A program made the position numbers and the translations under genes. Below are positions 1-7,527 of a stretch of DNA of 64,000 nt, in pieces; position 1 is the stretch's first letter, and each line of letters begins with the position of its first letter. The notes below the pieces were generated by a model that was given only the letters and a program-made list of their open reading frames with translations, was not told the DNA's origin and ran no database searches. This DNA comes from Burkholderia stabilis (lineage in GTDB: Bacteria > Pseudomonadota > Gammaproteobacteria > Burkholderiales > Burkholderiaceae). The stretch lies in assembly GCF_001742165.1 (NCBI RefSeq), contig NZ_CP016443.1:2418001-2482000 (forward strand). Direction: 5' to 3'.

Positions 1-925
1 CGACGATCGGCTGGTACACGACGTGGAATTCGTTGCGCCTGAGCGCGTGGCGAACGGCTTTCAGCAACAACCGGCGAGGCGCCATCGCCAGCAGGTAGGC
101 GGCCATCACGAGGCCGTCGGCCAGCAGTGCGATCGTCGCGCAGGTCAGCCGGTAGCGGCGCTGGACCTGCGACGCATAGCCGGTCGATGCGGCGACCGAC
201 ACCGTGAACGGCCAGCGGTGCGACGCGATCGCGCTGCCGCGTGCGGGGCCTGCGGCCGATTCCGGCGTGTATTTCCCGCGCTGGTCGAGGCGGCCTGAAC
301 CCTGGATCGACAGCGTGGCGGTTTCCGCGCCGAATCGGGCGCTGTGCGAGAGCGCGTCGGCCACATAGTCGCCTTCGATCAGGTAGAGCAGGCCCGCGCC
401 GCGCGCAGTGGAGCGAAACACGGCGAGCACCGGAACGTTGTGCTGAAACGGCGTCTGGCGCAGCAGCGTGACGATCGTCGATCCCGGCTCCGGCTCGCGC
501 GTGTAGGCGTCGAGCGGCAAGTCGATCGCGCCGAGCGCCGACGAGCACATGACGCGGCCGCCGCTCACCAGCCCGACGGCGCGCAGGTAGCGCAAGCGGG
601 TGCCCACTTCGGCCAGCGTGCGGAATACCGCCGCGCATGGCCGCCCGACGAGCGCGGTCAGCTCGTCCGAATGCCGCAGTTGAACGCCGTCGAGGATGCG
701 GTCCACCGATGCCACGATGTCGTTCGCGACGACGCGTTCATGTGTGGTCACGGCCTCGCGCGCGTAGCGGTCGGCAAGCATCATCGCGAATGCGGGCACC
801 AGCACGCAAACGATTACGGCAACGAAAAAGACAACTCGCGGCCACGCACCGCTGCGCTGGAAAACTGGCTTCGAGCCTGGCATGAGCGCCGACATTCCCG
901 CGGTTGCCTTTGATGTTGTTCGCAT
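1..925 (-). CDS. CSS-motif / EAL domain cyclic-di-GMP phosphodiesterase, partial
   Basis: Reading right to left from an ATG at 925, an open frame runs off the left edge (about 308 residues seen). It has an N-terminal membrane segment at about residues 28-47 (VVFFVAVIVCVLVPAFAMM), a periplasmic region with the MCSS motif typical of CSS-motif sensor domains, a second membrane segment near residues 265-283, then a stretch ending HVVYQPIV, which is how EAL domains begin. Known members degrade cyclic-di-GMP and sense periplasmic redox state through the CSS cysteine. The catalytic EAL residues lie outside the window, so activity cannot be judged. The gene stands alone, with more than 400 non-coding bases upstream. 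Confidence 0.85.
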   Translation of the reverse strand, partial: MRTTSKATAGMSALMPGSKPVFQRSGAWPRVVFFVAVIVCVLVPAFAMMLADRYAREAVTTHERVVANDIVASVDRILDGVQLRHSDELTALVGRPCAAVFRTLAEVGTRLRYLRAVGLVSGGRVMCSSALGAIDLPLDAYTREPEPGSTIVTLLRQTPFQHNVPVLAVFRSTARGAGLLYLIEGDYVADALSHSARFGAETATLSIQGSGRLDQRGKYTPESAAGPARGSAIASHRWPFTVSVAASTGYASQVQRRYRLTCATIALLADGLVMAAYLLAMAPRRLLLKAVRHALRRNEFHVVYQPIV

Positions 926-1095
926 GGAGAGGCAAGTCGGACCGGTCGATGCGCAAGCGGCGAGCATGCGTCATGCCTGGTCCGGCAATACGGCGCGCGC
1001 GCCGATATCGCGATGCTAATCGATTCAACGGTCGCGAGGGGCATGGGTGGCAGCACCGTCGCAATCGGCCGTTCTTCCGGAAACTGGCGCCCATA

Positions 1096-1116
1096 ACATG
1101 TGCGTATTGCACATGT
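1096..1116. promoter_or_regulatory. 8-bp perfect inverted repeat, possible operator
   Basis: ACATGTGC at 1096-1103 and GCACATGT at 1109-1116 are perfect inverted copies around a 5-base centre. It lies about 170 bases upstream of the EAL gene start. The size and symmetry fit a dimeric regulator site, but no regulator can be named. Confidence 0.4.
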
Positions 1117-1134
1117 ATATGACGTAGCACACCG

Positions 1135-1168
1135 AAAAAAACCCCGGCCGCACGGTGGTGCGGCCGGG
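1135..1168 (-). terminator. Rho-independent terminator on the minus strand
   Basis: An 11-bp perfect stem (1143-1153 with 1158-1168, loop GGTG) is followed on the minus strand by seven T (A-run at 1135-1141). No minus-strand gene ends just before it: the nearest, at 1710-2009, is over 500 bases away with a plus-strand gene between. It may therefore end a short minus-strand transcript starting around 1170-1260. Confidence 0.7.
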
Positions 1169-1370
1169 ATAAAAAGACACCGTCTCTTGGCACGAGGATG
1201 GTGCGCGGCAAGTATAAGATGGGACGCGAGATTACGAAATATTGTTATTTAACAAATGGTGTAGTTTTGTGATTGCGTATCGACAGGAATTATTGTCGCA
1301 AGGTGCGGTTCGCGGCGATCCGCGGCGGGCGCGCGAGCGGCCCGGGCACCTGTCCTGCAGGCGTTTCGCG

Positions 1371-1667
1371 ATGGAAGAAAATACCGCACCCACGGTCGTT
1401 GTGACCGATGGCGCAGCCGCGACCGACGGCGGCTCGCTGTGGATCCGGATTTCAGTGAACGGACAGATCGGCAACTACCTGCTCGATCGCGCACTCACGT
1501 CGCGCGGGACACCGCGCTACGACGAGATCCGCGGCGCAAACGGCCCGCTGTCGAAAGGAGAACGACAGGAATTGCTGTTGCTGCTGGCGCGTATTGCCGA
1601 CCCCGGCATGTGGGCCGGTATCGTCGACACGTTCATGCAGGTGCTGACGCAGCCTGCCGTCGAATGA
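1371..1667 (+). CDS. hypothetical protein (98 aa)
   Basis: A 98-residue protein of unknown function. The frame is open from a TTG at 1242, but the ATG at 1371 is preferred because the upstream residues are arginine-rich and look like read-through of non-coding DNA. No clear ribosome site precedes 1371. The protein has no signal peptide or membrane segment; it shows a beta-like N-terminal half (SLWIRISVNGQIG) and a helical C-terminal half (ERQELLLLLARIAD). Such small proteins are common in Burkholderia. No function is proposed. Confidence 0.6.
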   Translation: MEENTAPTVVVTDGAAATDGGSLWIRISVNGQIGNYLLDRALTSRGTPRYDEIRGANGPLSKGERQELLLLLARIADPGMWAGIVDTFMQVLTQPAVE

Positions 1668-1709
1668 ACGGTGTAGTGCCGGCCAGCGCTGGAACGGGCC
1701 GGCCGTGAT

Positions 1710-2009
1710 TCAGAAATCGTTGCGCATCTTGTGAAGCAGGTCGCCGGGCGACTGGCGCGTGTCGACCGCGGTGAGCACGTCGGTCAGGAACCACGGCAGG
1801 TTCAGCTGGGTATTGGAATCGCCGACGCACACGCTGATCGGCGGCGCCTTCGACGGCGAGCGCGCGTCACGCGCGGCATCGCGGGACGGAACGCAATTTT
1901 TCGCATGCACCGGAACCGGTGCGGCGGCATCCGCGGCTGCGCCGGCGGTGGCCGGCAAGCTGACGGCGGCGAGCAGGGTCAGTACGGCGAAGGCGGCAAC
2001 GCGTTTCAT
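1710..2009 (-). CDS. small secreted hypothetical protein
   Basis: 99 residues with a typical Sec signal peptide (MKRVAAFAVLTLLAAVSL, then an A-x-A region ending about residue 25), so the mature part of about 75 residues is probably periplasmic. Two cysteines (NCVPSR and SVCVGD) could form a disulfide. No family is recognised. It ends 42 bases beyond the plus-strand gene that stops at 1667, with the two genes convergent, and lies beside the AraC regulator on the same strand, 73 bases downstream of it. Confidence 0.7.
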   Translation of the reverse strand: MKRVAAFAVLTLLAAVSLPATAGAAADAAAPVPVHAKNCVPSRDAARDARSPSKAPPISVCVGDSNTQLNLPWFLTDVLTAVDTRQSPGDLLHKMRNDF

Positions 2010-2082
2010 GGGATTCTCCGGCGATGCTCGTTCGACTGCGCGCGCGGTCGCGAGTTCGTCACGGCGCGGCTGCGCCGGCCGT

Positions 2083-3129
2083 TCATCCGCGCGCGACGTT
2101 TGCCGAGCGAGCCGGCTGCCGCGTGCGCCATTGCTGCGGCGATTCGCCGGTCCAGCGCCGAAAGGCGCGCGTAAACGCGCTGTGTTCCGAATAACCGAGC
2201 AGCCACGCGACTTCCGCGAGCGTCAGCCGCGGATCGTTCAGATGGTCGATCGCGAGCCGCCGCCGCGTGTCCTCGCGCAGGATCCGGAAGTTGAGCCCGA
2301 GTTCGGCCAGCCGGCGATGCAGCGTGCGGGACGACACATGCAGCTCCGCCGCGATCTGCTCGATGCTCGCTTCGCCTTGCGTCAGCAGGCGCGCGACCGC
2401 TTCGCGCACCGACTGTTCGAGATCGTCCGTCTGCCGCAGCTCGGCGAGCAGCGCGCTCGCCTGGCGTTCCATCATTTGCCGCAGCGCGTCGTCCGGCTGA
2501 CGCAGCGGCTGCGTGAGCAGGCGCAACGGGAATGCGAGCCGGTTCACCGGCCGGCCGAACCGGACCGGGCAGCCGAAATAGTCGACATATGGCTGTTCGT
2601 CGCCGGGCGACGGATGCACGAAGCAGACTTCGTCGGGCCCGTCACGCGTGCCGGTGATGTTCCGCGCAAACTGGACGATGGCGGTGAGCGCCACTTCGTC
2701 GACGAGCGGGCCGAGCGGCTCGGGCGCGTCGTGCCATTCGATCGCGACCGACGCGGCTTCGACGCGCACTTCCATGCGCGCGACGTTCGCGATCAGGTGT
2801 TCGTACTGCTGCCAGCGCGCGAGCGCGGCGCCGGCATCGCGGCAAGCGTGCAGCGCATAACCGAGCGCGCCGAGATGCGAGGGCGTGATCCGCTGGCCGA
2901 CGTGCAGGCCGAGCAACGGATCGTCGAGCGCGCGGACCGCGCATTCGAGCAGGCGCCGCCAATGCGCGCTCGCGTAGAGCGTCAGTCCGCGATCGTCCTC
3001 GGGCGGGCGCGCTTCGCCGAGCACGCGCGCCGCATCCTTGCCTTGCTCGGACAGATAGTCGAACAGCAGCCGCACGTAGGTGCTCGAGTAGTAGACGCGC
3101 TGGGTCGAGAGCGGGGAGGCGGCGGGCAT
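2083..3129 (-). CDS. AraC family transcriptional regulator (arabinose-binding-like N-terminus)
   Basis: 348 residues. The C-terminal 100 or so form the double helix-turn-helix of AraC/XylS proteins (IEQIAAELHVSSRTLHRRL, then LAEVAWLLGYSEHSAFTRAF and RRWTG). The N-terminal part resembles the ligand-binding domain of OruR/ArgR-type AraC proteins. The frame is open from a TTG at 3165, but the ATG at 3129 is chosen because the TTG lies inside a direct-repeat operator. It is divergent from a fatty acid hydroxylase gene at 3224, which is its most likely target. The ligand is unknown. Confidence 0.88.
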   Translation of the reverse strand: MPAASPLSTQRVYYSSTYVRLLFDYLSEQGKDAARVLGEARPPEDDRGLTLYASAHWRRLLECAVRALDDPLLGLHVGQRITPSHLGALGYALHACRDAGAALARWQQYEHLIANVARMEVRVEAASVAIEWHDAPEPLGPLVDEVALTAIVQFARNITGTRDGPDEVCFVHPSPGDEQPYVDYFGCPVRFGRPVNRLAFPLRLLTQPLRQPDDALRQMMERQASALLAELRQTDDLEQSVREAVARLLTQGEASIEQIAAELHVSSRTLHRRLAELGLNFRILREDTRRRLAIDHLNDPRLTLAEVAWLLGYSEHSAFTRAFRRWTGESPQQWRTRQPARSANVARG

Positions 3130-3135
3130 GGCGGA

Positions 3136-3165
3136 AAGTGTCAAGTAATCGTCGGCAAGTGTCAA
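3136..3165. promoter_or_regulatory. two direct AAGTGTCAA repeats, 21 bp apart: likely AraC-type operator
   Basis: AAGTGTCAA occurs at 3136-3144 and exactly again at 3157-3165, a 21-bp period, or two helical turns. This is how AraC-family dimers usually contact DNA. The sites lie 7-36 bases upstream of the AraC start and 59-88 bases upstream of the divergent hydroxylase, suiting autoregulation and control of the neighbour. Confidence 0.65.
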
Positions 3166-3223
3166 CGCGAGCCGACCCGCGCGCGACCATACTGCCCGTC
3201 AGTTTCTGATCGAGGCCGTGAAC

Positions 3224-4195
3224 ATGCCGACCGAGTTGATGACGTGGCTTCATGCGTTCCTGGGGAACGACGTGGACTGGAAGCAGGTGCTGCTGATCGG
3301 CATGACGCCGGTGTTCCTGATCGCGTTCGCGATCGAATACGCGATCGCGACCCGGCGCGGGCGCCGCGAGCCGTTCCGCTGGAAGGAGATCGTCGCGAAC
3401 CTGTCGCTCGGCGCCGGTTATCAGGTGGCCGAGACCGTGATGGGGCTGCTGTTCACCGGCGCGATCTTCGCGTGGGTCTACCGGCACCGGCTGTTCGACG
3501 TGCCGGTGAACGGCTTCACGATCGTGCCGATCTTCGTCGTCGTGGAGTTCTGCTACTACTGGTTTCATCGCACGTCGCACCGCGTGCGCTGGTTCTGGGC
3601 CGCGCATGTGCCGCATCACAGTGGCGAAGTGATGAACTTCACGACCGCGATGCGGCAGTCGTTGCTGAACGCGTTCGTCGGCGTGTTCCTGTTCTACCTG
3701 CCGCCGGTCTGGTTCGGCATTCCGCCCGCCGTCGTGCTGTTCCTGCTCGCGGTCGATCTCACGTACCAGTATTTCGTGCACACGGAATCGATCGGGCGGC
3801 TGCCGCGCTGGTTCGAGTACGTGTTCGACACGCCGTCGAACCATCGTGCGCATCACGGCCGCAACCCGCGTTATATCGACAGGAATTATGGCGGTATCCT
3901 GATCATCTTCGACCGGATGTTCGGCACGTATGTCGAGGAAACGGAGCCGGTCGACTACGGCATCACGCAGCAGATCCGTTCGTACAATTTCCTGGTGCTC
4001 AACCTGCACGAGTTCGTCGACATGTGGCGCGATGTGCTCGCACCGGGGCCGTTGCGGCAGCGGATCAGGCATCTTTGGATGCCGCCCGAGTGGGAGCGGC
4101 CCGGGCATCGGCCGATCCATACGTGGAGCGTCGAGCGGAAAGAGGGCGAGGAACGCGCGGCGGCGCCGCATCCCGTGCCTGCCGAACGCGCGTGA
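3224..4195 (+). CDS. sterol desaturase / fatty acid hydroxylase family protein
   Basis: 323-residue membrane protein with several hydrophobic spans and the histidine clusters of the di-iron fatty acid hydroxylase family: HRTSH, HVPHHS and NHRAHHG, each on the cytoplasmic side in known members. These enzymes use a di-iron centre and O2 to hydroxylate or desaturate lipids; the substrate here is not predictable. The ATG at 3224 is preferred over the GTG at 3218 because GAGG lies 8 bases before it. The C-terminal 25 residues are charged and probably disordered. Expression is probably set by the divergent AraC regulator. Confidence 0.88.
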   Translation: MPTELMTWLHAFLGNDVDWKQVLLIGMTPVFLIAFAIEYAIATRRGRREPFRWKEIVANLSLGAGYQVAETVMGLLFTGAIFAWVYRHRLFDVPVNGFTIVPIFVVVEFCYYWFHRTSHRVRWFWAAHVPHHSGEVMNFTTAMRQSLLNAFVGVFLFYLPPVWFGIPPAVVLFLLAVDLTYQYFVHTESIGRLPRWFEYVFDTPSNHRAHHGRNPRYIDRNYGGILIIFDRMFGTYVEETEPVDYGITQQIRSYNFLVLNLHEFVDMWRDVLAPGPLRQRIRHLWMPPEWERPGHRPIHTWSVERKEGEERAAAPHPVPAERA

Positions 4196-4278
4196 CGATC
4201 CGGCCGCAAGATCGTACAAGCCACCCGGGCACGTCGCGGCTAACCTGTTCCTCTCTTGCGCGAAAGGACAGGCTGGCG

Positions 4279-4959
4279 ATGACGAAGAAAGTATTCTGGG
4301 ACGATCCGTACCGGACCACGCTGGATACCGTCGTCAGTCACGTCGACGACGACCGTGTGCGGGTGGACGCGACGATCTTCTTCGCGTTTTCGGGCGGTCA
4401 GGAAAGCGACGCGGGGTCGCTCGGCGGTTATCCGGTCATCAGCGCTGAAAAGCGGGGTCTCGACATCGTCTATACGCTGCCGCGCGACCATGCGCTGCGC
4501 GTCGGGGACAGCGTGACCTGGCGCATCGACTGGGCGCGGCGATACCGGCTGATGCGCCTGCACTTCGCGGCCGAGATGGTGCTGCAACTGGTGTATCGGC
4601 TCAGGCCGGGCATCGAGCGCATCGGCGCGCATATCGCGCAGGACAAGGCGCGCATCGATTTCGCGAGCGACACGAACCTGTCGCCGCTGTTTCCCGAGAT
4701 CGAATCGGCGGTGGCCGACCTGTCGAAGCGCGACCTGCGCATCGTGACCGACTTCAGCGATGTCGATGCGCAGCGCCGCTTCTGGACGGTCGACGGTTTT
4801 GCGACGATGGCGTGCGGCGGCACGCATCCGGCATCGACCGGCGAGATCGGCATGCTGACGCTCAAACGCAAAAATACCGGGAAGGGCAAGGAGCGGATCG
4901 AGGTCATGCTGCTCGACCCGCAGGTCGCGGGCAGGCATTCGGGCGAGCGCGTTGCCTGA
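4279..4959 (+). CDS. AlaX-like alanyl-tRNA editing protein
   Basis: 226 residues related to the second additional domain of alanyl-tRNA synthetase, which hydrolyses mischarged Ser- or Gly-tRNA(Ala). The zinc motif CxxxH is intact (CGGTH, C179 and H183), but the usual HxxxH reads HFAAE (H95, E99), so one ligand is glutamate. The N-terminal FAFSGGQESD corresponds to the usual FxPxGGGQ region. AAAGGA lies upstream of the ATG at a suitable distance. It probably acts alone in the cytoplasm. Function follows from the family; the changed ligand makes activity less certain. Confidence 0.8.
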   Translation: MTKKVFWDDPYRTTLDTVVSHVDDDRVRVDATIFFAFSGGQESDAGSLGGYPVISAEKRGLDIVYTLPRDHALRVGDSVTWRIDWARRYRLMRLHFAAEMVLQLVYRLRPGIERIGAHIAQDKARIDFASDTNLSPLFPEIESAVADLSKRDLRIVTDFSDVDAQRRFWTVDGFATMACGGTHPASTGEIGMLTLKRKNTGKGKERIEVMLLDPQVAGRHSGERVA

Positions 4960-4977
4960 CCCGCGCGCCGCGTCACG

Positions 4978-6591
4978 TCACTGATACCCGTAACACCGCT
5001 TCAACCCCGCGTAGTCGTAGAAGTGGCTCCCCGGCGCGATCTTCGCGCCGTCGCACGCGGCCTGGAAATCCGTTTCGCGCTCGTTGTACAGCATCTTCAC
5101 GATGAGCCGCGACCCGTTGCGATAGACGTCCCACTGCATGTTCGCGGCCATCGGCGATACCTGGTCGCCGCGCCACGGGTTGTTCGCATACGTGTACGTC
5201 TGCGCCTGCGGCGTCGGCACGAAACCGTTCTTCAGGTTCATGATCGACGCGAACGGAATCACGATCTCCGCATGCGTGAAGCGCAGCTTCGCGGCGCGGG
5301 TCAGGTCGCCGCGCGCGACCGCATCGACTTCGCCGAAGAAGTCGTCCTGCAGCACCTTCGCCATCCGGTACGTGACGGGGTTCGCTTCCTGGATGCCGGG
5401 CCCCTTCTGGTAATAGTCTTCGGCATCCTGCAGATAGGCGAGATACTGCGCCTGCTCCGCGCCGATGTATTTCTCCATCGTGACGCCGCCGGTTTCCGCC
5501 GTCATCGCGGGTGCGACCTGCAGCAGGTTGTACAGCACGTTCACCGCATCGACGGCCGTCGAGATCTTCGTCTTGCCGTCGCCTTTCAGCGTGTTGGTGA
5601 ACTTGCCGTCCGCCGACGTGAACGCGTAGGTTCCCGTGTTTGCGAACGTGTAGCCGTCGGTGCCGAGCTTCGCGATGAACGCCGGCGACACGAGCGCGGA
5701 CAGCACCGTTTGCGCGACGTCGGCCGCCTGCGGCGCGGCCTTGATCGCCTTGAGCTTCGCGGCCACCACCGTATCGTTCGCGTAAGCCTGATAGGCCTGG
5801 CTCGCCTGATAGGTCGCGTAGTACGGATCGCTCGTATCGGTCACGAGATCGGTGCCCGGCTTCAGCGAGTGGAAATACAGCAGGAAGCGGTTGGTGCCGG
5901 CCGGCTGCGCGGCCGGCGCGCTCGCGGGATAGCCGGACGGTGCGGCCGGCAGCGTGATCGCCGCAGCCAGCGCCGGTTGTGCGGCGACGAGCGCCGCGGA
6001 AAAATACGTCGAGCTGTCGACCGCGCGATCCTGCCCCGAGTTGACGACGACGATTTGCCGGTTGCCCGCCGAGAACAGCGCGGGCAGCCGCTGCGCGAGA
6101 CGTGCGGCAAGCTGCTGGTGTTCGCGGATGCCGGTTTGCGTGAGGTTGCCGTATCCGGGTGTCGAGATGCCCGACACGCCGTAACCGAGCAACGCGTTGG
6201 CCTTCATCATCGCGTACGTGTCGGCCTTGAGCTGCACGCCGAGCGCGCTCAGCGCGCCATCGGCCTCGGCCTTGACCAGCATCGCGTAGATCGCGCCGTC
6301 GTACTTGAAGCCCGACAACCCGCGCGAGCCGTGACGCGCGACGAGTTCGACGTAGACCGGCGTGTAGCCGGCGGGCGGCGCTTCGTACGTCGCGGCGTCC
6401 TGTTGCGGACGATACGGCGTTTTCGTCTGGTAGTAGGTCGCGGGAGCGGGTGTCGGCGTGGGTTGCGGCGCGGGCGTCGAGCCGTTGTTGTCGGCCGGCG
6501 TGGCGGGCGGTGTCGAGGTCTCCCCGCCGCAAGCGGCTAGCAGCAGGCAGGCGAGCGTGAGGGCGGAGGCGGTGCGGGTCGGGCGTGTCAT
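4978..6591 (-). CDS. histidine acid phosphatase family lipoprotein (phytase/MINPP-like)
   Basis: 537 residues. It begins with a lipoprotein signal (LACLLLAACGG, lipidated C21) and a Pro/Thr-rich linker. RHGSRG at residues 86-91 is the catalytic motif of branch-2 histidine phosphatases, and THAEIVIPF further on supplies the HAE proton donor. Related enzymes remove phosphate from inositol phosphates or other phosphomonoesters, so it is likely a cell-surface or periplasmic phosphate scavenger. A TTG four codons upstream is less likely than the ATG at 6591. It is convergent with the AlaX-like gene, with only 18 bases between stops. Confidence 0.85.
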   Translation of the reverse strand: MTRPTRTASALTLACLLLAACGGETSTPPATPADNNGSTPAPQPTPTPAPATYYQTKTPYRPQQDAATYEAPPAGYTPVYVELVARHGSRGLSGFKYDGAIYAMLVKAEADGALSALGVQLKADTYAMMKANALLGYGVSGISTPGYGNLTQTGIREHQQLAARLAQRLPALFSAGNRQIVVVNSGQDRAVDSSTYFSAALVAAQPALAAAITLPAAPSGYPASAPAAQPAGTNRFLLYFHSLKPGTDLVTDTSDPYYATYQASQAYQAYANDTVVAAKLKAIKAAPQAADVAQTVLSALVSPAFIAKLGTDGYTFANTGTYAFTSADGKFTNTLKGDGKTKISTAVDAVNVLYNLLQVAPAMTAETGGVTMEKYIGAEQAQYLAYLQDAEDYYQKGPGIQEANPVTYRMAKVLQDDFFGEVDAVARGDLTRAAKLRFTHAEIVIPFASIMNLKNGFVPTPQAQTYTYANNPWRGDQVSPMAANMQWDVYRNGSRLIVKMLYNERETDFQAACDGAKIAPGSHFYDYAGLKRCYGYQ

Positions 6592-6770
6592 CGTGGCGTG
6601 CAACGGGCGGGACGATGCGGGTTCGCGTCGTCCCGTGTCCGGGAGGGATCGGTCAAGCCCGGAAGTGTTGCAAGCGACTTTGACAGCAGAATGTCAGGAT
6701 TCGGTCGGGCAATCGTCGGAATGCGGCCAAACCGAAGATGGCCGGCCACCGCCGGCCCGCGTGCCGGCGT

Positions 6771-7205
6771 TCAGTGCAGGCCGGCCGATGCGATCGAGCG
6801 CACTGTGTCGGTGATGTGCACGCAGCGCGACAGGCCGAAATGCTCGGCTTCGCGGCGCTCCGGTTCGCTGCTCGCAATGGCCACCGCACGTTCGGGCGGC
6901 ACGCCGAGCGCTTGCAGCGCGACGTCGAACGGATGCTGATTTGATCCGGAATCCTGCTGATTGGCGTCCGTGACGACGACCGAGAAGCGGTCGAGATTCG
7001 CGCGGCCGAACTGGCCTTCGAACATGTCGCTGAGCCGTGCGGCCGGCAGCGTCGTGACGAGACCGAGTCGATATCCTTCTTCCGATGCCCGGTCGAGCCA
7101 CTGGATGATCGCATCGCGTTGATGGCGCGATTCACGCGAATCCGGTGTTGCTTCGATTTGCGCGAATGCAGCGTCGAGACGGGTGACGATGGCTTCGATA
7201 ACCAC
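6771..7205 (-). CDS. HAD-like protein lacking the N-terminal catalytic motif
   Basis: 144 residues. The stretch HPFDVALQALGVPPERAVAI followed by ERREAEHFGL resembles motif III and beyond of haloacid dehalogenase hydrolases (phosphoglycolate phosphatase type), and LGLVTTLPAARLSDMF resembles motif II. The nucleophile motif DxDGT is absent, so it may be non-catalytic or a remnant. The start is GTG at 7205 with AGAGGA six bases before it. A 23-base motif found at the LysR/ndh promoter recurs 87-109 bases upstream of this gene. Confidence 0.6.
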   Translation of the reverse strand: MVIEAIVTRLDAAFAQIEATPDSRESRHQRDAIIQWLDRASEEGYRLGLVTTLPAARLSDMFEGQFGRANLDRFSVVVTDANQQDSGSNQHPFDVALQALGVPPERAVAIASSEPERREAEHFGLSRCVHITDTVRSIASAGLH

Positions 7206-7291
7206 GGTGATTCCTCTTCAGAAACGTGATGGTCCGTTCGCCGACGGGAATGCCACACACCTTAGCGTCGATCCGGAAATTGCGACTAATT

Positions 7292-7314
7292 AATATTTAT
7301 AGCCGACTCATACG
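7292..7314. promoter_or_regulatory. promoter motif shared with the lysR-ndh intergenic region, copy 1
   Basis: This 23-base segment (TTTATA then CGACTCATA) matches 19 of 23 bases at 8966-8988, the start region of the LysR gene. It lies upstream of the HAD-like gene at 7205. The sharing suggests one regulator, possibly that LysR, acts at both promoters. Confidence 0.5.
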
Positions 7315-7461
7315 ATTTGGCTAATGAATCGGGCGGCGAGCCAGAGCCGGCGCGGGATGCGTGTGATGCGGCGGTTTTCGCGAGACATGCATCGCATCGA
7401 CCGGGTTCGATGTGATGCACCAAACTCGCGCACGTTGCGTATGCAACGGTCATATGCATAT

Positions 7462-7500
7462 AAAAAAACGGCATATCGGGCGATGCACCCGATATGCCGT
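7462..7500 (-). terminator. Rho-independent terminator of ndh
   Basis: A perfect 13-bp stem (7468-7480 with 7488-7500, 7-base loop) is followed on the minus strand by seven T (A-run 7462-7468). It begins 28 bases past the stop of the NADH dehydrogenase gene. Confidence 0.9.
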
Positions 7501-7527
7501 CTTGCGATGCCGCGTGCAGGCTGTCGT

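Larger units (their letters stand above)
926..1370. other. intergenic region with hairpin and palindrome
   Basis: No convincing gene lies here. It holds the likely promoter region of the EAL gene, an 8-bp inverted repeat at 1096-1116 and a strong hairpin with a T-run on the minus strand at 1135-1168. Bases around 1215-1285 are AT-rich compared with the surroundings and could hold promoters for the small plus-strand gene that follows. Confidence 0.6.

Noticed and set aside
2642..4219. 525-residue minus-strand frame over the hydroxylase
   Set aside because: His/Arg/Asp-rich antisense of a well-supported plus-strand membrane protein.
1759..4959. 1066-residue plus-strand open frame
   Set aside because: Arginine-rich shadow of the AraC and hydroxylase genes; only its last 226 residues, the AlaX-like protein from 4279, are real.
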